DNA of 64,000 bases, from NCBI RefSeq assembly GCF_032818155.1, contig NZ_CP102589.1, positions 1,660,001 through 1,724,000 of the forward strand, read 5' to 3'. Below, in pieces: positions 12,097 to 23,252 of this stretch (positions are counted from its first letter, which is position 1; each line of letters starts with the position of its first letter). This DNA is from Niallia taxi. GTDB lineage: Bacteria; Bacillota; Bacilli; Bacillales; Cytobacillaceae. Made by a program: the position numbers and the translations under genes. The notes beneath the pieces are model-generated. The model saw only the letters and a list, made by a program, of their open reading frames with translations, made no database searches and had not been told where the DNA came from.

Positions 12097-12270
12097 ATGT
12101 CTAAAACCGTCGTTCGTAAAAACGAATCGCTTGAAGATGCTCTTCGTCGCTTCAAACGTTCAGTATCAAAAACTGGTACTTTGCAGGAAGCTAGAAAGCG
12201 CGAATTCTATGAAAAGCCTAGTGTTAAACGTAAGAAGAAATCAGAAGCAGCAAGAAAACGTAAGTTCTAA
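12097..12270 (+). CDS. rpsU: 30S ribosomal protein S21
   Basis: 57-residue, strongly basic ribosomal protein S21 ([20 protein letters not shown] ... AARKRKF). A small-subunit protein near the anti-Shine-Dalgarno region. The start is ATG 12097 after GGAGGGAGG. An in-frame upstream start at 12073 would place eight extra residues and overlap that ribosome binding site. Followed after 15 bases by yqeY, as in most Firmicutes. Confidence 0.98.
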
Positions 12271-12285
12271 GAGAGGGTGTATTAA

Positions 12286-12729
12286 TTGAGTCTTCTCGAA
12301 CGCTTAAACAATGATATGAAGCAAGCGATGAAAAACAAAGATAAAGATAAACTCACTAATATCAGAATGTTAAAAGCTGCCATTCAAAATGAAAGCATTA
12401 AGATTGGCGGAGATCTTTCTGAAGAGGATGAGTTAACTGTCCTTTCTCGCGAAGTGAAACAACGCAAGGACTCCCTCCATGAGTTTGAAAAAGCAGGTCG
12501 CCAAGATCTTGTTGACAAAGTACGTGCGGAGTTAAAGCATGTTGAAATATATATGCCTGACCAGCTTTCAGAAGAGGAGTTATCAGCTATCGTTACTTCG
12601 GTAATTGCAGAAACTGGTGCTTCTTCAAAGAAAGATATGGGAAAAGTGATGGCTGCTTTAATGCCAAAGGTTAAAGGTAAAGCAGATGGTTCACTAGTAA
12701 ATAAACTTGTACAACAACACCTTTCATAA
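12286..12729 (+). CDS. yqeY: GatB/YqeY domain-containing protein
   Basis: 147-residue helical protein of the YqeY family, which shares its fold with the C-terminal tRNA-binding domain of GatB (the Asp/Glu-tRNA amidotransferase). Family signature [11 protein letters not shown] ... [18 protein letters not shown] and [20 protein letters not shown]. Probably binds tRNA or assists translation; exact role not established. TTG start with GAGAGGGTG ribosome binding site, 15 bases after rpsU, so co-transcribed with it. Confidence 0.93.
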   Translation: MSLLERLNNDMKQAMKNKDKDKLTNIRMLKAAIQNESIKIGGDLSEEDELTVLSREVKQRKDSLHEFEKAGRQDLVDKVRAELKHVEIYMPDQLSEEELSAIVTSVIAETGASSKKDMGKVMAALMPKVKGKADGSLVNKLVQQHLS

Positions 12730-12743
12730 ATTGATTAAGTTTT

Positions 12744-12773
12744 AAAGGCTGCAGTCCTAGACTGCAGCCTTTT
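12744..12773 (+). terminator. Terminator after yqeY
   Basis: AAAGGCTGCAGT...ACTGCAGCCTTTT, a perfect GC-rich stem ending in T residues. Confidence 0.85.
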
Positions 12774-12882
12774 AACATTTTATTTTTAAAAAAAGATGTC
12801 AATAATATTAAAATAAATGAAACCTTTTCAAACTTGATTCGTATATGTACTATAACCAAACGAACAGGAAAGGAGGAGAACC

Positions 12883-14223
12883 TTGATTAGGAAAAAAATA
12901 TTGTTATTGCCTTTTCTTTTCAGTATTTTATTATCCTTTTTTCCTGCAGTCAGTTATGCTAACGACCAGCAATTAGTCTATATCGTGCCAATAAAGGATA
13001 CAGTGGAAATGGGCTTGAGTGAATTTATAAACAGAGCCGTAGAAACCGCCGAAGAGAAACAGGCAGATGTTATCGTTTTTGAAATGGACACACCTGGTGG
13101 ATCAGTAGATGCGGCAGTTTCAATTGGGAAAATAATTTCTGGCACAAGCTTGAAAACAGTCACTTACATTAATCAGGATGCAATCTCGGCAGGTTCCTTC
13201 ATTGCTTTGAACACAGATGAAATCTATATGGATGGAAGAGGCAGGTTTGGTGCAGCGGGTGTCATAGATAGTCAGGGCAATACTGCTGGCGAAAAAGCCC
13301 AGTCATATTGGCTGTCTGCGATGAGAGGGGCGGCTGAAAAAAGCGGGAAAAATCCCCTTTATGCCATGGCGATGGCAGATAAATCAATTGCCATACCAGA
13401 GCTTGGCGATGATGAGGATAAGTTTCTTACGTTGACCGCCGCTGAAAGTATTGAGGTTGAATATTCAAACGGCACGGTCAGTAGTTTAGATGATTTGCTC
13501 AAGACTATCGGTATGGAGGATGCATCAGTAGAAAGAATGGATGAAAGCTTCGCTGATAAGATGGCTCGATTTGTGACAAATCCAATTATCATTCCTATTC
13601 TTTTAACAATAGGAGCTCTTGGATTAATCTTCGAACTGTTTTCGCCAGGCTTTGGGATTGCGGGCTTTGTTGGAATTTCCTCTCTGCTTTTGTTCTTTTA
13701 TGGTCATCTTGTTTCAGGGCTGGCAGGGTATGAATCCATTATCCTATTTGTAGCAGGAATAGTCCTTGTTTTCCTTGAATTTTTTATAGTCGGCGGGATA
13801 GCCGGGATTTTGGGCATAGCTGCAATTATCGGCAGCGTCTTTCTCGCTGGTGGCAATGTTTATCATATTGCCCTAAGTGTTCTTATTGCGGTAGCCGTAT
13901 CGATTATCGCCACTATTCTTTTAGTAAAGGTGTTTGGTAGAAAAATGAAATTCTTCAAAAAAATTGTGCTGAGAGACTCTACTAGTACGGAAGAAGGATA
14001 TGTTTCCAATAAAACAAGAAATGACCTTGTTGGAAAGACCGGGGTTACGATGACGGCATTACGCCCTTCGGGAACGGTCCTAATTGGAGACGAACGGATT
14101 GATGTGGTCAGTGAAGGTAATTTTGTTGGCAAGGATGTTAAAGTCAGTATTGTAAAAGCAGAAGGTTCAAGAATTGTTGTAAGAGAATTGACAGACATTG
14201 ATCTGCATAAGGAGGATAAATAA
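12883..14223 (+). CDS. yqeZ: NfeD long-form membrane serine protease-like protein (YqeZ)
   Basis: 446-residue membrane protein. It has an N-terminal signal peptide (about 1-26), a ClpP/SppA-like domain with [13 protein letters not shown] and ISAGS (candidate nucleophile Ser102, candidate Lys138), then four to five membrane segments (about 230-350) and a C-terminal NfeD OB-fold. Long NfeD proteins accompany flotillin/SPFH proteins and are linked to membrane-protein turnover and membrane fluidity. TTG start after AAAGGAGGAG. The stop overlaps the floA ATG by one base (TAATG), so the pair is translationally coupled. Confidence 0.92.
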   Translation: MIRKKILLLPFLFSILLSFFPAVSYANDQQLVYIVPIKDTVEMGLSEFINRAVETAEEKQADVIVFEMDTPGGSVDAAVSIGKIISGTSLKTVTYINQDAISAGSFIALNTDEIYMDGRGRFGAAGVIDSQGNTAGEKAQSYWLSAMRGAAEKSGKNPLYAMAMADKSIAIPELGDDEDKFLTLTAAESIEVEYSNGTVSSLDDLLKTIGMEDASVERMDESFADKMARFVTNPIIIPILLTIGALGLIFELFSPGFGIAGFVGISSLLLFFYGHLVSGLAGYESIILFVAGIVLVFLEFFIVGGIAGILGIAAIIGSVFLAGGNVYHIALSVLIAVAVSIIATILLVKVFGRKMKFFKKIVLRDSTSTEEGYVSNKTRNDLVGKTGVTMTALRPSGTVLIGDERIDVVSEGNFVGKDVKVSIVKAEGSRIVVRELTDIDLHKEDK

Positions 14224-15227
14224 TGGAAGTATTGAGCGCAACGGCAATCTTTTGGATTGCAGTCATAATTATAGGGGTTATTCTACTTGGAATCCTCCTG
14301 ACATTCGTACCTGTTATGCTGTGGATTTCTGCATTAGCAGCAGGCGTAAGAATCAGCATTTTCACATTGGTTGGTATGAGATTGAGAAGGGTTATCCCAA
14401 GTCGTGTTGTCAACCCACTGATCAAGGCACATAAAGCTGGTATAAATGCAACAATTAATCAGCTGGAAAGTCACTACCTTGCTGGGGGTAATGTCGACAG
14501 AGTTGTTAATGCATTAATTGCAGCACACAGGGCGAATATTGAATTGTCCTTTGAACGCTGTGCTGCCATTGACTTGGCTGGCCGTGATGTTCTTGAAGCG
14601 GTACAAATGAGCGTTAACCCGAAAGTAATTGAAACACCGTTTATTGCTGGTGTGGCAATGGATGGTATTGAAGTAAAAGCAAAAGCAAGAATAACAGTTC
14701 GTGCTAATATTGAACGCCTTGTTGGGGGAGCCGGAGAAGAGACGGTTGTAGCCCGTGTTGGTGAAGGGATTGTCTCAACTATTGGTTCGTCAACCAACCA
14801 TAAAAAAGTTCTCGAAAATCCAGATATGATCTCCCAGACTGTTCTGTCAAAGGGATTGGATGCAGGTACTGCATTTGAAATCTTGTCCATCGATATTGCG
14901 GACGTTGATATAGGTAAAAACATTGGTGCAGAACTACAGACAGAACAGGCAGAGGCAGACAAGAAGATTGCTCAGGCAAAAGCAGAGGAACGCCGAGCAA
15001 TGGCTGTGGCTCAAGAACAAGAGATGAAAGCAAAAGTCCAAGAAATGCGTGCGAAAGTTGTTGAAGCAGAGGCTGAAGTACCTATGGCGATGTCTGATGC
15101 ACTTCGTTCTGGAAATATTGGTGTAATGGATTATATGAATTTGCAGAACATTACAGCTGATACGGAAATGAGAGGATCCATCGGCAAGCTTAATAGCGAC
15201 AATAAAGATGAGGATAGTAAAAAGTAA
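14223..15227 (+). CDS. floA: Flotillin-like protein FloA
   Basis: 334-residue SPFH-family scaffold of functional membrane microdomains. A hydrophobic N-terminal hairpin (about 5-45) anchors it to the membrane, followed by the SPFH domain and a long Ala/Glu-rich coiled coil ([18 protein letters not shown]) near 240-300. Matches B. subtilis YqfA/FloA in length and order. ATG overlaps the upstream NfeD stop; AAGGAGGAT precedes it. In B. subtilis this operon is induced by sigma-W; I did not find a clear sigma-W site here. Confidence 0.95.
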   Translation: MEVLSATAIFWIAVIIIGVILLGILLTFVPVMLWISALAAGVRISIFTLVGMRLRRVIPSRVVNPLIKAHKAGINATINQLESHYLAGGNVDRVVNALIAAHRANIELSFERCAAIDLAGRDVLEAVQMSVNPKVIETPFIAGVAMDGIEVKAKARITVRANIERLVGGAGEETVVARVGEGIVSTIGSSTNHKKVLENPDMISQTVLSKGLDAGTAFEILSIDIADVDIGKNIGAELQTEQAEADKKIAQAKAEERRAMAVAQEQEMKAKVQEMRAKVVEAEAEVPMAMSDALRSGNIGVMDYMNLQNITADTEMRGSIGKLNSDNKDEDSKK

Positions 15228-15251
15228 GGCAAGTGAAGGGAGCAGTCTCTC

Positions 15252-15698
15252 TTGGAATATATTTCAATCATTGTTATAGTAGTAGGCTTCCTGTTTTCCT
15301 TGTTCCAAAAAAAAGCGCAGGAGGAAAACAACAAAAAAGGTCAGAAGAAGCCACCGCCTGTTAAACCGGATTTCACCAAGCAGGTATTAAGAAAAATGGA
15401 GCAGGCCTTTGAAGCGCCTGTGAAAAAAGAAACAGTGTCCACAAGGGTTAATGAGCTTAATGAACTAGAGGCACTGAAAAAAGAACGGGATGCCCTCAAG
15501 CAGAAGCTAAAGCGGATGGAGGCAGCTTCTGTAAGGCGTGTAAAGGCCGAACAGAAGGCGGAGCCTAAATTAGGCGATAAAGGTCTGCTTGAAGGTCACT
15601 CCTTGGCTGAGGCGGTTATATTTGCAGAGATAATCGGTGCCCCGAGAGCAAAGCGTCCCCATCCAGCTACACGTAAAAAGCAAGGTATTAAACAGTAA
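15252..15698 (+). CDS. Hypothetical membrane-anchored coiled-coil protein (position of yqfB)
   Basis: 148 residues. One N-terminal membrane segment (YISIIVIVVGFLFSLF), then a basic, Pro/Lys-rich stretch, a predicted coiled coil (about 70-100, ELEALKKERDALKQKLKRM) and a C-terminal SLAEAVIFAEIIGAPRAKRP that looks like a conserved functional tail. TTG start at 15252 with AAGGGAG upstream, 24 bases after floA, so likely co-transcribed. I do not recognise a characterised domain. Its place between floA and yqfC is that of B. subtilis yqfB, but I cannot confirm homology. Topology suggests a cytoplasmic tail at the membrane, perhaps with FloA/NfeD. Confidence 0.75.
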   Translation: MEYISIIVIVVGFLFSLFQKKAQEENNKKGQKKPPPVKPDFTKQVLRKMEQAFEAPVKKETVSTRVNELNELEALKKERDALKQKLKRMEAASVRRVKAEQKAEPKLGDKGLLEGHSLAEAVIFAEIIGAPRAKRPHPATRKKQGIKQ

Positions 15699-15746
15699 GG
15701 GGAAATTCAGCATCATAGGTGAATTTTTCCTGAAAAATAGGTGCTA

Positions 15747-15795
15747 GAACCCCCTTTTGTCTCATACATATGAGATGAAAGGGGGTTCTTTTTTT
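15747..15795 (+). terminator. Long terminator hairpin overlapping the yqfC ribosome binding site, with a sigma-E-like -10 in its loop
   Basis: An inverted repeat of about 18 pairs runs from GAACCCCCTTT (15747) to AAAGGGGGTTC (ends 15788) around the loop ACAT, followed by TTTTTTTT up to the yqfC ATG at 15796. The 3' arm AAAGGGGG is the yqfC ribosome binding site. CATACATA (15763-15770) in the loop resembles the mother-cell sigma-E -10. Transcripts coming from floA would terminate or have the site masked; a transcript starting near 15777 would not contain the 5' arm. Confidence 0.75.
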
Positions 15796-16080
15796 ATGGC
15801 TAAAAAATGGGGAAATACGTTACGGAGCTGGATGATCAAAAACTTAGAGCTTCCTCAAGATGTCATGATGGACTTACCCAGGATCACAATGATTGGCCAA
15901 ATCCATATATATATTGAGAACCACCGTGGGCTGCTGACTTTCTCAGACAAGGAACTAAGGCTGCTCTTGAAACAGGGCCAGCTTTTAATAAAAGGTAAGG
16001 GATTTGTCATCAAGACGATACTGCCAGAAGAAATATTGCTGGAGGGGAAAATTGATCAGGTGATGTACATAAACGAATAA
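15796..16080 (+). CDS. yqfC: Sporulation protein YqfC
   Basis: 94-residue protein of the YqfC family, required in mother-cell sporulation stages in Bacillus and always paired with YqfD. Signature PQDVMMDLPRITMIGQIHIY and ENHRGLLTF, then IKTILPEEILLEGKI. The start is ATG 15796, giving MAKKWGNTLRSW as in the family. An in-frame upstream ATG (15757) would lie in the hairpin and add 13 unrelated residues. Ribosome binding site AAAGGGGG is inside a terminator hairpin. Followed by yqfD 14 bases later. Confidence 0.93.
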   Translation: MAKKWGNTLRSWMIKNLELPQDVMMDLPRITMIGQIHIYIENHRGLLTFSDKELRLLLKQGQLLIKGKGFVIKTILPEEILLEGKIDQVMYINE

Positions 16081-16094
16081 TATGGGAGGAAGCT

Positions 16095-17288
16095 ATGAAA
16101 AATCATTGGATAGAATTTTTTACTGGGATTGTTACAGTTAAAGCGACGGGAAAAGGCTTAGAGCGTTTCTTGAATAATCTACTAAGAAAAAAGGTAGCTG
16201 TGTGGAGTGTTAAAAAGCATGGACCACATTCTATTACCTTCCAAATGGGGCTTAAAAGCATAAGTAAGTTTAGAGAGGTCGTAAGAGGAAGCGGAATAAA
16301 AATAGAGTTTCAGCGTGGTGCTGGAGCTCCCTTTCTTTATAAAAGAATCTTGAAAAACAGCGGCTTTGCATTAGGCGTATTTTTGTTTTTTGGACTAATT
16401 CTAACCCTTTCCAACATGGTATGGGGGATTGAAATAAAGGGCGCTAATCCGGCAACAGAGTATCAGATACGCAAGCAGCTAGATAAGATGGATATAAAAA
16501 TTGGCGAGTTTCAATTTTTTTCAAAAGAATTGGACGAGATACAAGCAGGACTTACCAATAATATTGACGCGATTACGTGGATTGGTGTGGAATTAAAAGG
16601 GACAACTTATCATTTTCAAGTAGTGGAGAAAAATGAGCCGGAAAAAATGGAAGAGGAAAAGCCGCAAAATTTAATTGCAGCTAAAAAAGCGACAATCGTG
16701 GACTATTTCATCGAGGAAGGCGATCAAGTCTTTACTATCCATGATGTGGTAAAAAAAGGTCAGCTATTAGTAACAGGCATATATGGGAAAGATAAAAACA
16801 CAAAAACTGTTTCAGCCAGAGGAGAAATCTGGGGAGAAACATGGTATAACTCCAAAGTTACAATTCCTTTAGATAGCACGTTTCAAGTGTTTAATGGCAA
16901 TGAAAAGCAAAAGCATTATTTGAAGCTTTTCGGCTACGAAATTCCTGTTTGGGGATTTGGAAAGGTAGAGTATAAAGAATACGAAAAAGAGGAAAACGAA
17001 AAAAATGTAAAGTTTCTTAAATGGGAATTACCACTAAAGGTTACAAACAAGACATACAGGGAAAAAGAAGAAGTGACCAGAAGCTATACAGAGGAGGAAG
17101 CCATTAAAGCTGGTAAGGAAAAAGCGCGGAAGGATATTCAACAAAAAATCGGGGAAGATGGCAAAATTAAAAAAGAAAAAATTTTGCGACAATCGGTAAA
17201 GAATGGTAAAGTAATACTAAATATAGATTTTACAACAATTGAAAATATTGCAGAAGTACAACCTATAACTCAAGGAGACTTGGAATGA
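16095..17288 (+). CDS. yqfD: Sporulation protein YqfD
   Basis: 397-residue stage IV sporulation protein family. It has a soluble N-terminal domain (1-90), a membrane segment (about 93-112, FALGVFLFFGLILTLSNMVW) and a large extracytoplasmic C-terminal domain rich in Lys/Glu. Expressed in the mother cell in B. subtilis together with yqfC; exact biochemical role unknown. GGGAGGAAGCT precedes ATG 16095. Its stop overlaps the phoH start by four bases (ATGA), implying coupled translation. Confidence 0.93.
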   Translation: MKNHWIEFFTGIVTVKATGKGLERFLNNLLRKKVAVWSVKKHGPHSITFQMGLKSISKFREVVRGSGIKIEFQRGAGAPFLYKRILKNSGFALGVFLFFGLILTLSNMVWGIEIKGANPATEYQIRKQLDKMDIKIGEFQFFSKELDEIQAGLTNNIDAITWIGVELKGTTYHFQVVEKNEPEKMEEEKPQNLIAAKKATIVDYFIEEGDQVFTIHDVVKKGQLLVTGIYGKDKNTKTVSARGEIWGETWYNSKVTIPLDSTFQVFNGNEKQKHYLKLFGYEIPVWGFGKVEYKEYEKEENEKNVKFLKWELPLKVTNKTYREKEEVTRSYTEEEAIKAGKEKARKDIQQKIGEDGKIKKEKILRQSVKNGKVILNIDFTTIENIAEVQPITQGDLE

Positions 17289-18250
17289 CAGAAGATTTGA
17301 AGACAATGAATGTAAAATTAAATGGCCCAGAAGAGGCAGTAGCTTTGCTTGGAAACGGAGACCGCAATCTTGAAATTTTAGAAAAAGAGCTTGATTGCCA
17401 AATCGTAACAAGAGGCGAAACTTTGCATGTTTCCTCCACAAATCCAGACAGTATTGAACTGGTAGGGGAAATTGTTGAAAAAATTTTGCAGGTGATAAGG
17501 AAAGGGATTTCTGTAAGCCAGCGTGATGTCAGCTATGCGATTGAAATGGCCAGAAAAGGAACCTTAGAGTATTTTGGGGCACTTTATGATGAAGAGATTG
17601 CCAAGACAATCAAAGGAAAGTCCATTAGGGTCAAGACAATCGGCCAAAGCGAATATATCCGATCCATTAAAAAAAATGATTTGATTTTTGGAATTGGACC
17701 AGCAGGTACTGGTAAAACGTATTTAGCTGTTGTAATGGCAGTTAGTGCATTGAAAAGTGGAAAGGTAAACAGGATTATCTTGACAAGGCCGGCTGTTGAA
17801 GCTGGAGAAAGCCTCGGCTTTTTGCCTGGTGATCTAAAGGAAAAGGTAGACCCTTATCTGCGCCCGCTATATGATGCCCTTCACGATGTTCTTGGGATGG
17901 AGCATACGCAGCGTTTGATTGAAAGAAATACGATTGAAATCGCACCACTTGCTTATATGCGCGGACGTACCTTGGATGATGCTTTTGTTATCCTAGACGA
18001 AGCGCAAAACACAACACAAGCACAAATGAAAATGTTTTTAACAAGGCTTGGATACGGCTCTAAAATGGTGATTACAGGTGACAGAACACAAATAGACCTT
18101 CCAAAGGGTGTAAAGTCTGGGCTGGTTGCAGCAGAGCATATCCTTAAAAATGTTTCCGGTATTTCCTTCAGCTACTTATCGGAAACGGATGTTGTAAGGC
18201 ACCCGCTAGTAGGAAAAATTATAAAAGCATATGACGTGATTGAAAGCTGA
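17285..18250 (+). CDS. phoH: PhoH-like ATPase
   Basis: 321-residue P-loop ATPase of the PhoH family, related to helicase superfamily 1; linked in other bacteria to RNA metabolism and found next to ybeY. An N-terminal KH-like region (1-100) precedes the ATPase with Walker A GPAGTGKT, Walker B FVILDEAQN and a sensor ITGDRTQIDLP. Overlaps yqfD by four bases. Followed by a terminator. In B. subtilis (phoH/yqfE) the order phoH-pgpH-ybeY is the same. Confidence 0.94.
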   Translation: MTEDLKTMNVKLNGPEEAVALLGNGDRNLEILEKELDCQIVTRGETLHVSSTNPDSIELVGEIVEKILQVIRKGISVSQRDVSYAIEMARKGTLEYFGALYDEEIAKTIKGKSIRVKTIGQSEYIRSIKKNDLIFGIGPAGTGKTYLAVVMAVSALKSGKVNRIILTRPAVEAGESLGFLPGDLKEKVDPYLRPLYDALHDVLGMEHTQRLIERNTIEIAPLAYMRGRTLDDAFVILDEAQNTTQAQMKMFLTRLGYGSKMVITGDRTQIDLPKGVKSGLVAAEHILKNVSGISFSYLSETDVVRHPLVGKIIKAYDVIES

Positions 18251-18251
18251 T

Positions 18252-18300
18252 AAAAAGGGGCAAACCATCTTAAGTTGATAAGCATGGTTTGTCTTTTTCT
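18252..18300 (+). terminator. Terminator after phoH
   Basis: AAAAAGGGGCAAACCAT pairs with ATGGTTTGTCTTTTT, followed by CTTTTTTT. The rest of the 284-base gap to pgpH is AT-rich. A weak promoter candidate is TTGAGT (18474-18479) with TAAAAG 17 bases later; I see nothing else in it. Confidence 0.75.
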
Positions 18301-18534
18301 TTTTTTGTGTGAAGTTTGTTTCCGCTAAATTGAGGTCAGAATGGTAATAAAGCTCAATTTTTGTAGAAAAAAGCCCTTATTTGCCTGGTGAACTTGAATA
18401 GTAGAGCTCATATCGAGAAAAAAGGTGAAAACATCACAAAAAACTGATATTATTTTACATAAATATCAAACTTTTGAGTTTTGGAAAATTCATACATAAA
18501 AGATAGTGCTCTTGTTTATAGATAGGAGGTTACA

Positions 18535-20685
18535 ATGGGATTTCTTCAAAATATCATCCAAAACAAGAACCGATATTTAAATAAAACAGCGGTTCGAATT
18601 TTGCTGTTTCTGTTTATTGGGGCGATATTGTTTTTCTCTATGTACAGCAATGTTAAACCAGAAAAGCTTAATGTCGATGTATTTACCGTTGCAAATGAAA
18701 CAATCCGGTCACCTTTAACAGTTGAAGATACAGAAAGCACGGAAAAGAAAAAAGAAGAAAACAAAAATCAAGTGCAAGATGTGTACGTAGTTAATAAAGA
18801 AATAGCTCAAAATCGTGTTGATTTAATCACTTCTATTTTCGATTCTGTGACAGAGGTTAACAATGAAGCGGAGAAACCGGCAGATGATGGAGCAGACAGT
18901 AAACCATCTGCTGCAACTGAAATTACGCCTGATAAAAAGCTTTCTCTTCTTAAAGAAAGACTAACAGCCAATGTCACAAATGAAATTATGGATAGCACAT
19001 TAAAGGAATTGCTTGCATCCTCAGAAGCGGAGCTTGAAATTGCTGAAGATATAACGGTAACCGCTATTAATTCTGTAATGAGCAGCAAAATCCCGGCAGA
19101 TGAAGTAGAAAATGCGAAGAAACGGGTCGAGGATGAATTAAGAAACAGCAGTGGCATTAACAGTGATATTAAAAGCTCTATCATCGACTTAGGGCGATTT
19201 GCTATCATCCAAAATGAATTTTATGATCCGACCGGCACAGAGGAGCTCAGGCAGCAAGCTGTCGACAGTGTGGAGCCTGTAAAAATCCTTCAAGGTCAAA
19301 TTATTGTGGAGGAAGGTCAGCTTATCAGCAGGGAAGTGTACCGCCAGCTTGGATTAGTTGGGCTGCTGGACACAGATCATACGAGTAAGCCGTTTATCGG
19401 TCTTGGGTTAATTGTCTTGTCTATTGTTTGCTTATTTTATTTTTATATTACAGCATTCGAACGTGGAAACAAGCGAGAAAAAGGCACTGCCATGATGTTT
19501 TCCATTATTTTTATTATTTCTATTCTAATTATGAAAGCCCTCAGCCTGTTTCAGCAGGAGGATATAATTGAAGTTGGATACTTTTTTCCTGCAGCAATGG
19601 CTGCGATGCTAATAAAAATTCTTATTGAAGAAAAGCTGGCGATTTTTGTCACTATCGCCCTTTCTGTTAGTGGAATGATTATGTTCAATGAAGGCACTGC
19701 AGGAGCATTTCATGTAGGGATGGGAATATATATATTAGCAGGGGGAATTGCTGGCGTTCTTTTCTTGAAAAAGCATAACCAGCGCTCAAGTATTTTGCAA
19801 GCCGGCCTGCTTGTTTCGTTAATAAATATAATTACTATTTTGGGTATGCTTTATATGCAAAATGGTCAATTGGAAGCAACGGAATATGGATTTTATCTTT
19901 TAAGTGCGATTCTGTCGGGAATTGTGTCAGCTGTTTTGACAATTGGAATATTGCCTTTCTTTGAAACCGGCTTTAATATATTGTCAACGATGAAGCTAAT
20001 CGAGCTATCTAACCCAAATCATCCATTATTGCGAAAAATATTGACTGAAGCTCCGGGCACTTATCATCATAGTGTTATGGTTGCAAACCTTGCCGAAGCG
20101 GCATGTGAAGCTATTGGTGCAAATGGTTTACTTGCTAGGGTCGGATGTTATTATCATGATATTGGAAAAACGAAAAGGCCGCAGTTCTTTATTGAAAACC
20201 AGTTGAATATGGGCAATCCTCATGATCGTCTCCCCCCGCAGGCAAGTAAGAATATCATTATTGCACATGCAACAGATGGGGCACAGCTGCTAAAAAGCAG
20301 TAAAATGCCAAAAGAGCTTATTGACATTGCTGAGCAGCACCATGGCACAACCTTGCTGAAGTTTTTCTATTATAAGGCAAAGGAAAAAAATCCAGATGTA
20401 GCGGAAAATGATTTCCGGTACCCAGGTCCGAAAGCACAATCTCGTGAGGCTGCTATTATTGGAATCGCGGATAGTGTGGAAGCAGCAGTTAGGAGTCTTA
20501 GTTCTCCAACACCAGACCAGATTGAAGGACTTATAAAAAACATTATTGCCGATCGCCTTCAGGACGGACAGCTTGATGATTGCGACCTTACATTAAAGGA
20601 ATTGGATCAAGTAAGAAATACACTTTGTGAAACACTAAAAGGGATATTTCATTCAAGAATTGAGTACCCTGATATGAAGAAGTAA
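18535..20685 (+). CDS. pgpH: Cyclic-di-AMP phosphodiesterase PgpH (7TM-HD)
   Basis: 716-residue membrane enzyme hydrolysing the second messenger c-di-AMP to pApA. One N-terminal membrane segment (about 18-37), a large extracytoplasmic 7TMR-HDED sensor domain (about 50-275), seven membrane helices (about 285-475) and a cytosolic HD domain carrying GTYHHSVMVANLAEAA and the metal-binding YYHDIGKTKRP. AGGAGG precedes the ATG. B. subtilis yqfF. The downstream ybeY starts 13 bases later, so they share a transcript. Confidence 0.95.
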   Translation: MGFLQNIIQNKNRYLNKTAVRILLFLFIGAILFFSMYSNVKPEKLNVDVFTVANETIRSPLTVEDTESTEKKKEENKNQVQDVYVVNKEIAQNRVDLITSIFDSVTEVNNEAEKPADDGADSKPSAATEITPDKKLSLLKERLTANVTNEIMDSTLKELLASSEAELEIAEDITVTAINSVMSSKIPADEVENAKKRVEDELRNSSGINSDIKSSIIDLGRFAIIQNEFYDPTGTEELRQQAVDSVEPVKILQGQIIVEEGQLISREVYRQLGLVGLLDTDHTSKPFIGLGLIVLSIVCLFYFYITAFERGNKREKGTAMMFSIIFIISILIMKALSLFQQEDIIEVGYFFPAAMAAMLIKILIEEKLAIFVTIALSVSGMIMFNEGTAGAFHVGMGIYILAGGIAGVLFLKKHNQRSSILQAGLLVSLINIITILGMLYMQNGQLEATEYGFYLLSAILSGIVSAVLTIGILPFFETGFNILSTMKLIELSNPNHPLLRKILTEAPGTYHHSVMVANLAEAACEAIGANGLLARVGCYYHDIGKTKRPQFFIENQLNMGNPHDRLPPQASKNIIIAHATDGAQLLKSSKMPKELIDIAEQHHGTTLLKFFYYKAKEKNPDVAENDFRYPGPKAQSREAAIIGIADSVEAAVRSLSSPTPDQIEGLIKNIIADRLQDGQLDDCDLTLKELDQVRNTLCETLKGIFHSRIEYPDMKK

Positions 20686-20698
20686 AGGATGAATGAAA

Positions 20699-21169
20699 AT
20701 GAATTTAGAAATAGATTTTATTGATGAAACAGAAAAAGTGGCGGAGGCTGATCAGGCTAAAGTAGAGGAATTACTAATATTAGCCGCCCAGAATCAAAAA
20801 TTGTCTGGCGATATTGAGCTTTCGGTTACGTTTGTTGATAATGCCCGCATACAGGAAATCAATAAAGAGTACCGCAATAAAGATCAAGCAACAGATGTTA
20901 TTTCCTTTGCAATGGAAGAGCTTGGAGAAGGAGAAACAGAGCTTATTGGGGCAGATATGCCTCGTGTGCTTGGAGATATCATTATTTCCATTGATAGAGC
21001 AAAAGAGCAGGCAGAGGAATATGGTCACAGTTATATGCGCGAGCTTGGCTTTTTAGCAGTCCATGGTTTTCTGCACTTGCTAGGTTACGACCATCTAACA
21101 AAAGAGGAAGAGGAAGTTATGTTTACTCTACAAAAGGAAATTCTTGATGAATTCGGATTACAAAGATAA
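20699..21169 (+). CDS. ybeY: rRNA maturation factor/endoribonuclease YbeY
   Basis: Zinc-dependent endoribonuclease involved in 16S rRNA 3'-end maturation and 70S quality control; about 156 residues. UPF0054 motif [11 protein letters not shown] supplies three metal-binding histidines; [20 protein letters not shown] is the other conserved block. Two start codons are possible: 20693 and 20699. I prefer 20699, which has AAAGGA at good spacing and better matches family N-termini. Its 3' end overlaps dgkA by 23 bases. Confidence 0.94.
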   Translation: MNLEIDFIDETEKVAEADQAKVEELLILAAQNQKLSGDIELSVTFVDNARIQEINKEYRNKDQATDVISFAMEELGEGETELIGADMPRVLGDIIISIDRAKEQAEEYGHSYMRELGFLAVHGFLHLLGYDHLTKEEEEVMFTLQKEILDEFGLQR

Positions 21170-21542
21170 GCGAATTCAAAAGAATAGTCAGCTGTCGTCC
21201 TTTCGCCTTGCCTTTTTAGGTATCTGTTCTGCTGTTATGAAAGAAAGGAACTTGCGAATCCATTTTTGTTTGATGGCCATTGTTGTAATATTAGGCTTTG
21301 TTTGCCACATTTCCTTACATGAATGGATGTTTATTTTTATCGCTATCGGCCTTGTTATCAGTATGGAATTAATGAATACGGCACTTGAGCGGGTTGTGGA
21401 TCTCGTAACAGAGGAGTATCATCCATTGGCAAAACAAGCAAAGGACATCGCAGCAGGGGCTGTGTTGTTCGCTGCTATCATTGCCCTATTAATCGGTATT
21501 ATTATTATTTTGCCAAAATTTTTGGATCTATATATTTATTAG
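21147..21542 (+). CDS. dgkA: Undecaprenol kinase (diacylglycerol kinase family)
   Basis: Small membrane kinase that in Firmicutes phosphorylates undecaprenol to recycle the cell-wall lipid carrier. About 131 residues with three membrane helices and the family motif [16 protein letters not shown] containing the catalytic Glu and Asn. The chosen start is ATG 21147, with AAAAGG 8-9 bases upstream; a TTG one codon earlier is less likely. Starts inside ybeY (23-base overlap) and ends at a strong terminator. Confidence 0.92.
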   Translation: MNSDYKDKRIQKNSQLSSFRLAFLGICSAVMKERNLRIHFCLMAIVVILGFVCHISLHEWMFIFIAIGLVISMELMNTALERVVDLVTEEYHPLAKQAKDIAAGAVLFAAIIALLIGIIIILPKFLDLYIY

Positions 21543-21581
21543 AGCAGGCGGATAAATATCCGCCTGCTGTTTTTGTTTTTA
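21543..21581 (+). terminator. Terminator after dgkA
   Basis: AGCAGGCGGAT...ATCCGCCTGCT followed by GTTTTTGTTTTT; a near-perfect, GC-rich stem. It ends the phoH/pgpH-ybeY-dgkA unit. Confidence 0.92.
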
Positions 21582-21630
21582 CAAATAGAAGCGAGTATAG
21601 CTAATTAACTTTCATCAGGAAAGAAGTTAG

Positions 21631-23110
<1,480 letters not shown>

Positions 23111-23252
23111 TACTCATTTAACCTGGTTCTAAAATTATGCGGGAATAAAATTAGCAATATTTTCGTCTCATGTTTTTACCAAAGACAGGCTATGATAAGG
23201 TCAAGGTATTAATTAAGCTAGTATTAAAATCAAAAAAAGGTGGGGGTTTATC

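Noticed and set aside
14474..14962. 162-codon minus-strand ORF
   Set aside because: Antisense to floA, no ribosome binding site, Ser/Ala-biased composition.
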